DNA of 64,000 bases from Actinacidiphila sp. DG2A-62 (GCF_035825295.1 NZ_JAYMGI010000002.1:7392001-7456000), one strand, 5' to 3'; counted from the first letter of the stretch, positions 1 to 8,224 are shown. Numbers and translations: made by a program. The notes: generated from the sequence alone by a model not told the origin.

Positions 1-232
1 GGTCAGCCGATCCGCAGATCGCAGCGAGGTCCGCAGCCCCTGCGGAGCGCCACTGCTCGTCGGTGATCTTTCCTGTGATTGCGGGGTGCAGGCGAGACGG
101 GGCGAAGGCTGCTGCCGCGATTGCGCCTGTCGGGAGTCCATGGCTGCTTTCGATGTCACTGGCGGTGGGCCAGTGTCGAAGAACGCCATCGATGTCGCAG
201 AGCACGGCGTCGTAGGGGCGTGTGGTCATCAT
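1..232 (-). CDS. HAD-superfamily hydrolase, N-terminal part (runs off left edge)
   Basis: Partial gene read from the reverse strand, open to the left edge of the window. About 77 codons are visible, starting with two adjacent ATG codons (230-232 and 227-229). Residues 8-16 read AVLCDIDGV, the motif I DxDG/DxD of HAD phosphatases with the nucleophilic Asp and the acid/base Asp. The following stretch (residues 26-70) contains HGLPTGAIAAAAF and GKITDEQWR, typical of the cap region of actinobacterial HAD-IA hydrolases. The first ATG overlaps the TGA stop of the preceding recombinase-like reading frame, so the two were probably translationally coupled. Substrate cannot be inferred. The family call is fairly sure; whether the rest is intact is unknown because the sequence ends. 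Confidence 0.75.
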   Translation of the reverse strand, partial: MMTTRPYDAVLCDIDGVLRHWPTASDIESSHGLPTGAIAAAAFAPSRLHPAITGKITDEQWRSAGAADLAAICGSAD

Positions 233-1105
233 GAGTACTCCTTGGTGATGGCTTTCCGCGCGCTCACTTCGGCGGCGTAGGTGGCCCAGTCGCCGGCGGA
301 GAGACGTTGCCAGGCGACGGCGATGTCAGTGTGAATGCCCGGGGTGCGGGCGAGGATCGCGGCGGGGATCTCGGTGGCGAGCTGGAAGAGTGCGCTGCTG
401 CGGGCCTGGTTGGGCCGGATGCCCAGGTTGTTCAGCCGCTGGGTCAGCTGTGTGGTGCTGATCGGCCGTCCGGGCTGGCCGCCTGGAAAGAGCCAAGGTG
501 ATGGTGTTAGGGCGCCGATGGTCGCGTGGCCCTTGCGGTTCGCGGCGACCATGCGGGCCAGTTCGGCGACGGGCTCGGTCAGTTGTATGGGTGCATTGCC
601 GAGGTGTAGACGTACTTCGTGAGCGCCGACCTCGACGTCCTCGATGGCCAAGCGTGGCGCCGACGCCGACCAGGACTTGGCGGAGGTGGGCGAGGGGAGG
701 GCTGTCGGGCAGTTCATCGAGGGCCTCGTGGGTGAGGGCTCGTCGGCCGGCCGCGAGGTCGGCCAGGACCGGGGAGACGGAGGTTTGTTCAGCCACCGCC
801 TGGCGGTGATGGGGTGCTCGGTGGTGGCGATGTTGCGCCGAAGTGCTTCGAGGCCGGGGTGGAGGGCATTGGACGCAGGGCCGAGCAGTTCGTTGAGGCG
901 TCGGTTGATGAGGCACGCGCGCACTGGCCGGGGTGCGGGTAGTCGGGATCGTTACAGGTGGGGCAGGTGTGCTAGACCTCAGGGACGGTGCAGTCTACGC
1001 AAAGGGGCTCGTCGAGCGTGCCGGAGACGACCGCCTCGAATCTCCCGCATTCCGAGCATGATGCCGGGCGGCGCTGACAGGCCGGGCACCACGGTCGGCC
1101 CGTGG
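229..1105 (-). pseudogene. Decayed recombinase/integrase-like gene
   Basis: Several pieces of one protein lie in order on the minus strand but in different frames. A zinc-ribbon-like piece (CPACQRRPASCSECG, then CVDCT) spans about 972-1100 and is ended by an in-frame TAG at 972-974, where the next codons continue HTCPTCNDPDYPHPGQC. The frame then changes near 925-935 (NRRLNELLG), again near 785 (VSPVLADLAAGRRALTHEAL) and again near 650 (LAIEDVEVGAHEVRLHLG). The C-terminal part keeps the WLFPGGQPGRPI and LNNLGI motifs of the recombinase-like proteins common in Streptomyces accessory DNA. Known family: tyrosine-recombinase-like proteins of uncertain activity. One nonsense and about three frameshifts make a single functional product very unlikely, unless the sequence has many errors. 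Confidence 0.75.
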
Positions 1106-1565
1106 TGCGGGAAGTGCCAAACTCCCTGATCAGGCCACTAAGTTGTAGGAGGATGAAGTCCCCGCTGGGTGCCGCCCTGACCTCGCGACCTGCAGTTTCT
1201 CGCCCGTCTGATGCAATTCCCGAGGGCTGGGATAGGGAGGCTTCCTCGTCGTCCGGTTCGCACGTCTCCCGCTGTCGACTGATGGCGGTGGCGAACCGGA
1301 CGGGCATCGAGCCCCCGCGAGCCCCTGCCGAGTGCTGTGCCCCCTGGCGGCGGCAGATCGAGAGATGTCTCCGAGAGACCAAGCGAGTCGGTTACACGTT
1401 GCCGTTGCCCGTCGGGCTGCCCCCTCCGCTCCGAAAGACCAGGCCGCCGTGACCTGTCACATACTGAGCCGGTGTGCCGCGTGCACCGCGCGCAGGACGT
1501 CACTTTCGCCGACGCGGCCAGGGCGTGACACCGGCGGGCTGCCGGCAGCTCAATCAGGCGAGGGG
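1106..1565. other. Gap without a recognisable gene
   Basis: Open frames exist on both strands here, but none shows family motifs or consistent third-position G+C bias. The upstream (N-terminal) part of the decayed recombinase-like gene may extend into this stretch in unrecognisable form. I see no RNA gene or clear repeat. Confidence 0.4.
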
Positions 1566-2322
1566 TCAGGGCCGCGGGCAGTCAGGGCCAGCCGGATCGC
1601 CGTTGGGGCGCCGGTCCATCGCTCGGATGAGGAGTTCGGCCCGGACCAGCAGGCCGACGCCGAAGACCGTGCAGGCGAGCATGATGCACCAGCCGACGGC
1701 TTGGGCGTTGGACTCGTGGTGGAAGACGTACGGGGTGAGCACCGCCATCACGACGGCGAGCGCCGTCAGTGCGGCCAGCCACAGCCATCTCATCGGCCTC
1801 TCCCTTGGATCGTCACCGGCACGCGGCAGGGCTGCACGGCTGGTGGTGTCAGGACGGGCCCGCCTTGGACTCGCCCCGCTTGGGCAACCCTCTGAGCACT
1901 CGGGGGACACGGCCGCCGGCAGCAGCCACAGGCCGGTCATGCCGGTGAAGGTGATCGCCGCGACCATGAGCACGTCGCCGAAGTCGCGGTTCGTGGTGCC
2001 GATGACGCCGGCCGCCATGGACAGGGCGGCGACGAAGACGATTAGAAGCCACCACCGGGTGCGCCCCATCCAAATCGGCCTGGAGTACAGGCCGCTGTAC
2101 CACCAAGACATGGCCGCGATCAGGGTGAAGCTGAACGCGGCACCGGGGACGACGATCGCCATCCAGGGCTTCGCGCTGTCGCCGGCCGGCAACAGGTCGC
2201 CCCACCGGTCACCCATGGCTTCCAGGAACCACAGGTAGTGGCACGGTGACCAGCGTGCAGGCCCACAGCGCTAATCGCACAGGCCAGCCGGTCAGTCCGT
2301 CAGGTGTCCCGTCGGTCGTCAT
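1566..2322 (-). pseudogene. Multi-pass membrane protein with a probable frameshift near 2240
   Basis: The main frame (1566-2216, 216 aa from ATG) has four to five hydrophobic segments: MAIVVPGAAFSFTLIAAM, WWLLIVFVAALSMAAGVI, a segment near TFTGMTGLWLLPAAV, LWLAALTALAVVMAVL and GWCIMLACTVFGVGLLV. Directly upstream a different frame encodes a plausible N terminus beginning MTTDGTPDGLTGWPVRL (ATG at 2322) with the hydrophobic stretch RLALWACTLVTVPLPVV. In the main frame the same DNA continues as HYLWFLEAMGDRWGD, so one inserted or deleted base near 2240 would join the two halves. Function is unknown; I see no transport or enzyme motif. Alternatively the protein simply starts at 2216. Confidence 0.4.
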
Positions 2323-2399
2323 AACCAAGACGGTACTGAGTGACCGGGTGTGCACGTTGGGTGTTCGGTCGGAAGTGGCGCGTTTCGTGCCCTCGGACG

Positions 2400-2894
2400 T
2401 CACTCACTGGCTTGGCCAGCCGGAGCTGCGGCCACCTGGTTGGGCTGGTCCAGCTGCTGCTGTCGGCGTCGCTGCTCACCGCGCAGGGATTCGACGACGC
2501 CGGTGAAGTGCTTCAGTGCATCCTTCTCGTTGAGGTCGGTGTACTCGCCGACTCCGAGGGCGAGGGCGTTGGCCTGCTCCTCGATGGCGTCGGCGGTCTC
2601 GCGCAGGAAGTAGCTGCGCTCGCGGAACTTGTAGTAGCCGGTGAAGGTGGCCGCCAGCGTGATGGCGAAGCTGATGGCGATGGTTAGGACGTTCTGCCAG
2701 GTTAGGTCATCGGCGGTGTTCAGCGAGGCGATGGTGGTCGTCGACGTCGCGCCCACCATGATCAGGGACTGCAAGCTGTTGTGGATGCGCCGGTACTTGC
2801 GGCTCTCGCGCTGGAACTGATCGATGACGTCGGCGACCTCCTGGCGGTACAGGCGTCGGCGGTGCTCGGTTGACGGGTAGGTAGAGGCAGCCAC
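2400..2894 (-). CDS. SLATT/DUF4231-type two-TM protein
   Basis: The 164-aa product has a basic N-terminal helix (YRQEVADVIDQFQ), two transmembrane segments (about residues 42-62, SLIMVGATSTTTIASL, and 70-90, VLTIAISFAITLAATFTGYY), then the KFRERSYFLRETADAIEEQANA helix and a Gln-rich tail. This layout and the GATSTTTIASL/FTGYYKFRER motifs match the DUF4231/SLATT family. SLATT domains are described as two-helix membrane effectors that often sit beside nucleotide-second-messenger or polymorphic conflict systems (established family knowledge). No cyclase or SMODS/SLOG partner is visible nearby, so a defence role here is only inference. Start is the ATG at 2894 without a strong Shine-Dalgarno site. 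Confidence 0.7.
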   Translation of the reverse strand: MAASTYPSTEHRRRLYRQEVADVIDQFQRESRKYRRIHNSLQSLIMVGATSTTTIASLNTADDLTWQNVLTIAISFAITLAATFTGYYKFRERSYFLRETADAIEEQANALALGVGEYTDLNEKDALKHFTGVVESLRGEQRRRQQQLDQPNQVAAAPAGQASE

Positions 2895-3081
2895 CCGTAG
2901 ACCTTCGCGAGCAGCGCTGCGTCGGCACGCTCCAACCGTGACGCCTGATCGTCCTCTGCATCTCAGGCCAAGTTGCTCAACTCCCCACTCGTGACCGTGC
3001 GTTCGCGGTCAATCACGCATGTCCTGTGACATCGCACTTTGAGCGTGTGCCATCGAAGTTTGAGTGGCGTGGATCACTGTG

Positions 3082-3807
3082 TCAGGGGCGTCGTGCGAGG
3101 AAGACGAACTCTTTGCCTGGCCGGTCAGGCGCATCGCGGACGTCTTGCAGCACGTAGCCGTGGGCGACCAGGTCCGTCTCGACCTCGTCGCGCTCCCGGA
3201 AGCGCAGCGTTGAATCCGAGGTCAGCACCTGTCCGTCCGCGGCGAAGATGTAGGTCCAGCGGAAGGTCACGAGGGGCTGGCTCACCTCGATCAGCTGGAC
3301 CCAGCTCTCGACGGAGCCGACGCCCGGGATCTCCGTCACGCGGTAGGAGCGCTCGCGGGTCCATTCTTCCCAGGCGCGTCTGGACGGATCACGGGTCTCG
3401 AAGACCAGGTGCCCGCCGGGCCGTAGTGCCTCGTAGGCCCCCTGCAGCGTCTTCTGCCAGATGTCCGGATCGACGATGGCCTGGGCGACGTTCGCTGTCA
3501 TCGTCGCGAGGTCGACCTGCAATGGCGGGAGGGCTGTGGCATCACCGCAGATCCAGCGCACTCGCTCGCTGCCCGGTTTGGCCCGGGCGACGTCGACGGA
3601 TGCCTGGGCGGGATCGATGCCGACGACGTCGACCCCGCGGCCGGCCAGGAGAAGTGCGAACACCCCGGTGCCGCAGCCGATGTCCAGAACTTGGTGCGCC
3701 CCGAACTCTTCCGTCATCCGGAGGTACACATCGAGATCGCTGCGGTCGGGGTCGAGCGGATCGTAGATCGCGGCGAGTCGTGGGTGCCCGAAGCAGTCGT
3801 CTGCCAT
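3082..3807 (-). CDS. Class I SAM-dependent methyltransferase
   Basis: The 241-aa protein is a stand-alone Rossmann methyltransferase. Motif I VLDIGCGTGVFALLL (about residues 38-52) binds SAM. Acidic loop VVGIDPA follows, then CGDATALP, and the post-IV motif LRPGGHLVFETRDP near residue 120. The C-terminal half (TFRWTYIFAADGQVLTSDSTLRF, and DLVAHGYVLQDVRDAP) resembles the small-molecule or biotin-synthesis-like methyltransferases abundant in Streptomyces. The ATG at 3807 begins MADDCFGHPRLAAIYD, which is the normal N terminus of such proteins; the longer open frame upstream lacks homology. Substrate is not deducible. It lies 34 nt downstream of another minus-strand fragment. Confidence 0.85.
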   Translation of the reverse strand: MADDCFGHPRLAAIYDPLDPDRSDLDVYLRMTEEFGAHQVLDIGCGTGVFALLLAGRGVDVVGIDPAQASVDVARAKPGSERVRWICGDATALPPLQVDLATMTANVAQAIVDPDIWQKTLQGAYEALRPGGHLVFETRDPSRRAWEEWTRERSYRVTEIPGVGSVESWVQLIEVSQPLVTFRWTYIFAADGQVLTSDSTLRFRERDEVETDLVAHGYVLQDVRDAPDRPGKEFVFLARRP

Positions 3808-3841
3808 GCGGCCGAACGTATGCAGAGCCGACCTCGAAGAG

Positions 3842-4189
3842 CTACTGGGTTTCGCCGGACGCGGCTGGCTGGGGTTCTCGGGCGAAGCTGAGGTAGAGCC
3901 TCGTGATGGTCGTGAGGGTGAGCCAGGTGTGGTGGACGTCGAGGAACGATCGCCACGATAGCGTTGCGATGAGCCCTTGTGCGTCGTGGTCCTTGATCGT
4001 TTGGTAGTAGTCCTCGGGCATGCTCGGCCGGGGCACTGGCCGTTCGTTGGGGAATCGTGGGCTGAGGATTCGCTTGAGCAGCCAGAGCGGAACCTGCCAC
4101 CGGAGCGTGATCTGCCGCAGGTTTTGCTTGCTCCAGCCTGCTTCGTGCTTGATGAGCCCGGTCCTCTCGAAGCCACCACCGGTCAATGA
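3842..4189 (-). CDS. Hypothetical protein or 3' gene fragment
   Basis: Roughly 105-115 codons have strong third-position G/C bias and protein-like composition, including ITLRWQVPLWLLKRIL, PEDYYQTIKDHDAQGL and SWRSFLDVHHTWLTLTTITR. I do not recognise the family. No convincing start is present: the frame remains open upstream, but the codon bias is lost near 4190 where an oppositely oriented fragment begins. A TTG at about 4189 is possible. Most likely it is the 3' end of a truncated gene in the same transcription unit as the methyltransferase. Confidence is low. Confidence 0.3.
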   Translation of the reverse strand, partial: SLTGGGFERTGLIKHEAGWSKQNLRQITLRWQVPLWLLKRILSPRFPNERPVPRPSMPEDYYQTIKDHDAQGLIATLSWRSFLDVHHTWLTLTTITRLYLSFAREPQPAASGETQ

Positions 4190-4295
4190 ACGGTGCCGTC
4201 GAAGCCGGAGATCGGGCTTCGTCCAGATCGGAAGGTATGCCCGCGTGGCGTTTCGGTGGAGGCGATGGCGATCCACAAGTCCGTCGACCCCTCGC

Positions 4296-4721
4296 ATGGC
4301 GGCGGTGCTGTCGGCGATCAAGTCGACGGTCAAGGGCGGCATCGGCAAGCTGCGCGAGCGCCCGCAGGGCACGCGGTACCGGCCGGGGGAGCGGTGGCCG
4401 GCGTTGGAGCGGCTGACGTGGCGCCCGGACATCCGGGCGGCGGTGATCTCGGCGGCCCGGGTCAACATCCACCGCAAGCTGCTCAAGACCGCGCTTGCCG
4501 CCAGTAGCACGCCGCCGCCGACCGGCGCCGTGGTGTTCGGCGAGGATGCGCTGCTGCCGATCGCGCTGCTGTCGGACTGCGTCGTCTACCCGGCCGCCGG
4601 CCCTTCCCCGCTGGACGTGCTGCCGTACGACGCGGCCGGGAAGCCGGCGCCGGGCACGTTCCGGCACGGGGTCTCGCCGGGGATGGTCAAGCACGAAGGC
4701 ACGCGGGAGCTAGTTCGTTGA
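4296..4721 (+). pseudogene. C-terminal fragment of a plasmid/telomere-associated-type protein
   Basis: From an ATG at 4296 the frame has near-perfect G/C third positions and reads MAAVLSAIKSTVKGGIGKL, then RPGERWPALERLTWRPDIR, VNIHRKLLKTAL, FGEDALLPIALLSDCVVYPA and GTFRHGVSPGMVKHEG before a stop at 4721. I associate this conserved block with proteins of Streptomyces linear plasmids and chromosome ends (Tap/telomere-associated-like, or replication proteins of that kind), which are normally several times longer. The coding signal begins abruptly near 4290, and the end (TRELVR) also looks premature. It is probably a truncated copy. The family call is tentative. Confidence 0.4.
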
Positions 4722-5214
4722 TGCCGCCAGGATCGCCGCAGACTGCCTTCCCGCACTGCTCTCGCCGAAGTCGGGTGTCATGGTTATTCATGACCCGAAC
4801 GAGGATGTGCAGATGAGGTTTCGGAGTGCGGCGGGGAATGTGAGCGGCGTGCTTTTGTAGATGACGTGACCTTCCCGGTGAGAATTCAGCTCGCTATCGG
4901 AAAATAGCTAGGCGAGGTGCATGCGCTTCCATGTGCTGACCCTGCGCGAAGGCGTGTTTTCACTGGGGCCATCTGGCAGCGCCCGACGGAGACGTCAGCG
5001 GATGGCGGCTGTGCCAGGGCTCGGGCGCATGACTTCTGTTGTCCGGAAATGTTGCGTGCGCTAAGGATCAAGGTGGTGAGAACAAGGGTGGAGTGGATCG
5101 ATTCTCCGGGTGGTCCGTTGGCGGCCGTATGTGAATCCCGGGGCTGCCCTGTGGTCGGCGTCGCAGAATGAGTACGCTGGCGCCTGTTCCGTAGAGGGCA
5201 TCGGTGTTACTGCG
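4722..5214. other. About 490 bp with no recognisable gene
   Basis: This stretch has lower G+C than its surroundings and no open frame with codon bias or motifs on either strand. I see no RNA gene. It may hold the promoter of the small gene that follows, but no clear -35/-10 pair stands out. Confidence 0.4.
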
Positions 5215-5493
5215 ATGCCGCGCGACGGTGAGGGGCCAGTGGATATCGAAGCATCGGTGACGGATGTAGTGCGCGATAGCATGGAGGACCTCACGTGGAC
5301 GTCCTGCGGCTCTTTTGAGTCGACAGGTCGTATCGTGCTGTTCGATGCTGCTTCCCAGGCCTGTGAGTTGAGCGACGAGGAGTGCTTGGAGTTCGCCTGG
5401 CCGCAGGGAGCGGGTATGGTTCACGTTGCTGAGATTTCTGCTGACGACTCCGCGGCTCGGATCGTCGGATTCAGGTTGAGCGGGGACCGCTGA
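5215..5493 (+). CDS. Small acidic hypothetical protein
   Basis: The frame encodes 92 aa from ATG 5215 (127 aa if an upstream GTG at 5110 is used). The product is acidic and soluble, with the stretches DIEASVTDVVRDSMEDLTW, RIVLFDAASQACELSDEE and VAEISADDSAARIVGFRLSG. I recognise no domain. Neither start has a good ribosome site. It lies 67 nt upstream of a gene for an immunity-like protein, transcribed in the same direction, and could belong to the same small accessory operon. Codon use is less G/C-biased than in core genes, consistent with acquired DNA. Confidence 0.4.
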   Translation: MPRDGEGPVDIEASVTDVVRDSMEDLTWTSCGSFESTGRIVLFDAASQACELSDEECLEFAWPQGAGMVHVAEISADDSAARIVGFRLSGDR

Positions 5494-5559
5494 CTCTTCA
5501 GGCCTTCGGTTGGCGCGCATCGGGTCGCGGTGTTGCGAGCTCGGAGGCGAGTGGCGGGA

Positions 5560-6495
5560 ATGGATGGGGGTGGGGTCGTGGTCACGGTGTTGTGTGAGGT
5601 CGATTTCGAGGTCGGGAGTCGGGAGGAGTTCGGGCGGCGGGCGGTGGAGTGGGTGGTCGGGGGTGCCCGGGCGCTGGCGGGAAATCTGCTGCGGCGTGTT
5701 TCTGCGGATGGGTCGGTGCCCAAGGGCAGGGTGACCAATGGGTTTCTGGGGCCGGCGGGAGTGGAGTGGGGGTATGTCTCCATTACTCGCATGCAGAAGA
5801 GCGGGCTGCGCCAGGTCGGGAAGGTCGTGGAGGATGCGGCGATCGCCTGGGCGGAGAAGGAGGCGGTCAAGGGGATCGAGGGGATGAACCTGGGGTTCAA
5901 TCTTCTGGAGACGTCGACGATTCCGGGGGAGAGGCTCATCCGTTTCGAGGCGGAGATGGTCGAGGACGCCGATGGCTGGTGCCGGGTGAATTTCCAGGCG
6001 CCGGAGAGTCGGCTGGAGGATGTGGCGACGCAGCGGGCGTGGCTGGACTTTATGCACGCGTTCTGCGATGAGGTGAACCCGTCGTACGGGCAGATCTCGT
6101 ACGACTACGGTGCGTACCCGCTGACGGCTCTGGAGGCGGTGACCGGGCCGCCGTGGACCGTTTACTCGGAGGCGATCGCGGCGTCGCGGCAGGTTCTGCG
6201 GGGCTATGACTGGCTGACCGTCTGCGCTGACGAGCTCGCCGAGAGCCTTGGCGGTATCGACGTGCTGCGGGCGAGCGGTGCGTTCGCGCGGGTCGAGCCG
6301 TTGCGGTCCGGTGGGGTGTGGCTGCTGGCCACCGAGGAGTACGGGGACTACACCGATCCGCGGGTGGCGGCGGTGTGGGAGGCAGTGGCGCCGGTATTGC
6401 GGCACGGCACTCCCAGTCGGGATCGAGCAGAGCGGGAAGAGTCCCCGGTGCGGCTGGTGTTCCGCGATGCGGCGGAGATCTCCCGCTCAGCGTGA
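5560..6495 (+). CDS. Immunity-like protein (DUF3396-type fold suspected)
   Basis: The product is 311 aa from ATG 5560 (a GTG at 5530 adds ten residues). The C-terminal half contains NPSYGQISYDYGAYPLTALE, GYDWLTVCADELAESLGG, and GGVWLLATEEYGDY. This order (SYG motif, then a WLTxxxxxLxxxLGG motif, then a Gly-Gly-hydrophobic-ATEE strand) resembles type VI/DUF3396-like immunity proteins of polymorphic toxin systems. No toxin gene is beside it in the window, so it could be an orphan immunity gene. It has no signal peptide or transmembrane segment and is probably cytosolic. The family call is by pattern only. Confidence 0.5.
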   Translation: MDGGGVVVTVLCEVDFEVGSREEFGRRAVEWVVGGARALAGNLLRRVSADGSVPKGRVTNGFLGPAGVEWGYVSITRMQKSGLRQVGKVVEDAAIAWAEKEAVKGIEGMNLGFNLLETSTIPGERLIRFEAEMVEDADGWCRVNFQAPESRLEDVATQRAWLDFMHAFCDEVNPSYGQISYDYGAYPLTALEAVTGPPWTVYSEAIAASRQVLRGYDWLTVCADELAESLGGIDVLRASGAFARVEPLRSGGVWLLATEEYGDYTDPRVAAVWEAVAPVLRHGTPSRDRAEREESPVRLVFRDAAEISRSA

Positions 6496-6949
6496 CTTTT
6501 TGCTCCTCCTGGGGCTCTGGCGAGTGGTGCGCCGTTGGCCGCGGTCCTGGCTGCGGTTCGCGCGTGCGCATACGTGTGGGGGTGTTGGCGTACCGGCATC
6601 GCCTCTACTCGCGCGCCATGGGAAGGGTCGAAGCGACCGGCTCGGACGCCGGCAGGCACGAGGGTCCCGTGAGGTCGCGGTGCGCTCGGCGCGGGTGGGC
6701 CGATGGCGTAGCCGGACTCGTTGGCGCAGCGGGGGAGTCTGTGTGGCGGCGGTGCCTTCGCCCAGATGGAGCGGTCGTGGTCCGGCAGCGTGTACGCCGT
6801 GCAACGCGGGGGGCGGATCGGGACGGTGTCGCAGGGCCGGGGTGTGGACGCGGCTGCTCTGTCGGTGGTGCCGCTTACGCTCTTCGATGTGGGTGCCGCT
6901 TCGGGTGAGTGGTGCCGGGTGAGTGGTTGTGAGCTGGGGAGGTTGCACG
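6496..6949. other. About 450 bp with no recognisable gene
   Basis: Both strands have arginine-rich open frames typical of shadow frames in G+C-rich DNA. None shows codon bias, motifs or a ribosome site. No repeat or RNA gene was seen. Confidence 0.4.
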
Positions 6950-7372
6950 GTGGGCGGTGACGGGTGGTCGCAGACGGGGCCGTACGAGGAGGATCTGGCG
7001 GCGGCGTTCCGGCGGGCTCAGGAACGGGAACTGGAGCGGGACGACTACGGCTTCGGGGGCCGGGCCATCGACGAGCTGTGGGCCGACGAGGAGTGGCAGG
7101 AGTTCGTGCTGACGGGCGGTACCGGCACGGTGCTGGACCAGTGGCGGCTGATCGATGCCGGGGCGGACGATGACGTGGCGATGATGCGGCCGCTGACGGA
7201 CCGTGAGATACGGACCTGGGCGGCCGGCGGCGCGCCGACGCGTGAGGAGTGGCTCGACGCGCTCGACTCCGGGCTGCTCGAATATCCGGGGCGGGGCTCC
7301 GGCAGGTGTACGCCGTTGTACGTCGACGGCCGCCCGTCGGAGATCGGCTACTGGGGCGTCACCGCGGATTGA
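6950..7372 (+). CDS. Hypothetical acidic protein
   Basis: The GTG at 6950 is chosen because GGGGAGG lies about 9 nt upstream; the product is 140 aa. It is acidic, with YEEDLAAAFRRAQERELERDD, a central WQEFVLTGGTGTVLDQWRLID, and PLTDREIRTWAAGGAPTREEW near the C terminus. There is no membrane segment and I do not recognise a family. It is the last gene before the tRNA-derived scar at 7610 and therefore probably cargo of the same integrated element. Confidence 0.6.
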   Translation: MGGDGWSQTGPYEEDLAAAFRRAQERELERDDYGFGGRAIDELWADEEWQEFVLTGGTGTVLDQWRLIDAGADDDVAMMRPLTDREIRTWAAGGAPTREEWLDALDSGLLEYPGRGSGRCTPLYVDGRPSEIGYWGVTAD

Positions 7373-7609
7373 CACCTTGGTGCGTCGACGCCGATACGAG
7401 CTGATCTGATCCAGCGAAGTCCTTCCAGTGACCCGCTGGGCTCCTGGCCGAGGCGCCACAGCTCGGCCGCTGTCTCTCACGCAGCTCTCACGGACTGTCC
7501 GTCACCGATGGGTAGTCGGTGTCATGGCGGAGGCGCTGACCGAGCGCTGACCTGCACCGTCGGGACGGGAGCTGACTCCGACGGACGGTGCCTCACGGCG
7601 GGCCGGACG

Positions 7610-7651
7610 CTGGGGGTCAAGGGGTCGCAGGTTCAAATCCTGTCGTCCCGA
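7610..7651 (+). other. tRNA-Pro(GGG) 3'-half copy, probable attachment-site scar
   Basis: The 42 nt starting CTGGGGGTCAAG correspond to positions from the anticodon loop (anticodon GGG) to the discriminator base of an actinobacterial tRNA-Pro. The T arm is intact: stem 7627-7631/7639-7643, loop TTCAAAT 7632-7638. The 3' acceptor strand CGTCCCG is at 7644-7650. The D arm and 5' anticodon stem are absent, so this is not a functional tRNA. A 3' tRNA fragment that begins at the anticodon loop is the usual product of integration by a tyrosine recombinase. With the fragment on the plus strand, the element should lie to its left and the intact tRNA gene beyond the left edge. The tRNA identity is from memory of the sequence pattern. 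Confidence 0.75.
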
Positions 7652-7659
7652 CGGTGCAC

Positions 7660-7702
7660 GAAGCCCGCTGGCGGAGCACGAAACTCCAGCTCAGCGGGCT
7701 TC
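7660..7702 (+). terminator. Hairpin after the tRNA fragment
   Basis: An 11-nt perfect inverted repeat (GAAGCCCGCTG at 7660-7670 and its complement at 7692-7702) encloses a 21-nt loop. Directly behind a tRNA 3' end, this is best read as the original tRNA-Pro terminator left on the chromosomal side. Confidence 0.65.
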
Positions 7703-7922
7703 TTCGCGTTCCCGGACCCTGTCAGCGGACGAACCGCAGATGCCGCTTCGGCGTCGCCTCTGGGACCACTTTGGGACCAGCCTCGGTTTTGGGACCCGGC
7801 GCGGGGTCGATCTTGCCTCCACCCAGGTGCGCGGACAGCGCCGCGCCGGCCAGGTCGACCGAGCGCCGGGTGTAATGGTGTGCTCGGGTTTTGGAACTGT
7901 CCGAATCCCTGCCGCACGCGGC

Positions 7923-8135
7923 ATGCCAGCCCCCGCCCGGCCGGCGCTCCCGCGGATGTATCTGCTTTGGCTCGCCGGAACCCTTGCCTCGCTCGTTGGC
8001 GACGCGGCCATGTACTTCGCCCTCGGTTGGGCGGCCACTGCCCACGGCGGTGCGATGGCTGCTCTGGTCCTCACCGCTATCACGCTTCCGCGCACAGTTC
8101 TGTTGCTTCTGGGCGGTGCCGTATCGGTGACCGGT
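7923..8135 (+). pseudogene. Truncated MFS transporter, N-terminal remnant
   Basis: From ATG 7923 the frame encodes the first two helices of a major-facilitator permease: MYLLWLAGTLASLVGDAAMYF, then AALVLTAITLPRTVLLLLGG. The next residues should be the loop motif A (GxxxDRxGRR), but similarity stops after GGAVS near 8130 and the frame runs on into Arg/Gly-rich sequence. Only about 70 of the usual 400 residues remain. It lies just outside the tRNA scar, so its truncation may date from rearrangement next to the integration site. Confidence 0.65.
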
Positions 8136-8184
8136 TCTGCGCCCGCCGGGTGTGTTCTCGTCGGCCCGGTCGCCGGGAGAAGGG

Positions 8185-8224
8185 GCGGCCTGGCGGCGGC
8201 AGGAGCGGCCTGGCGGCGGCAGCG
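8185..8224. repeat. Two-copy 20-bp tandem repeat
   Basis: The unit GCGGCCTGGCGGCGGCAGGA at 8185 is repeated at 8205 with two changes at the end. It sits inside the debris downstream of the truncated MFS gene. No function is suggested. Confidence 0.6.

Noticed and set aside
5068..6405. 445-aa minus-strand frame antisense to the immunity-like gene.
   Set aside because: Pro/Arg/His-rich shadow; the plus frame has protein-like sequence with ordered motifs.
7561..7651. A complete 91-nt tRNA with acceptor strand CGGGACG at 7561-7567 pairing with 7644-7650.
   Set aside because: The 5' acceptor match is real, but no D arm or anticodon stem can be formed between it and the T arm and the distance is too long for tRNA-Pro. 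Only the 3' half is conserved.
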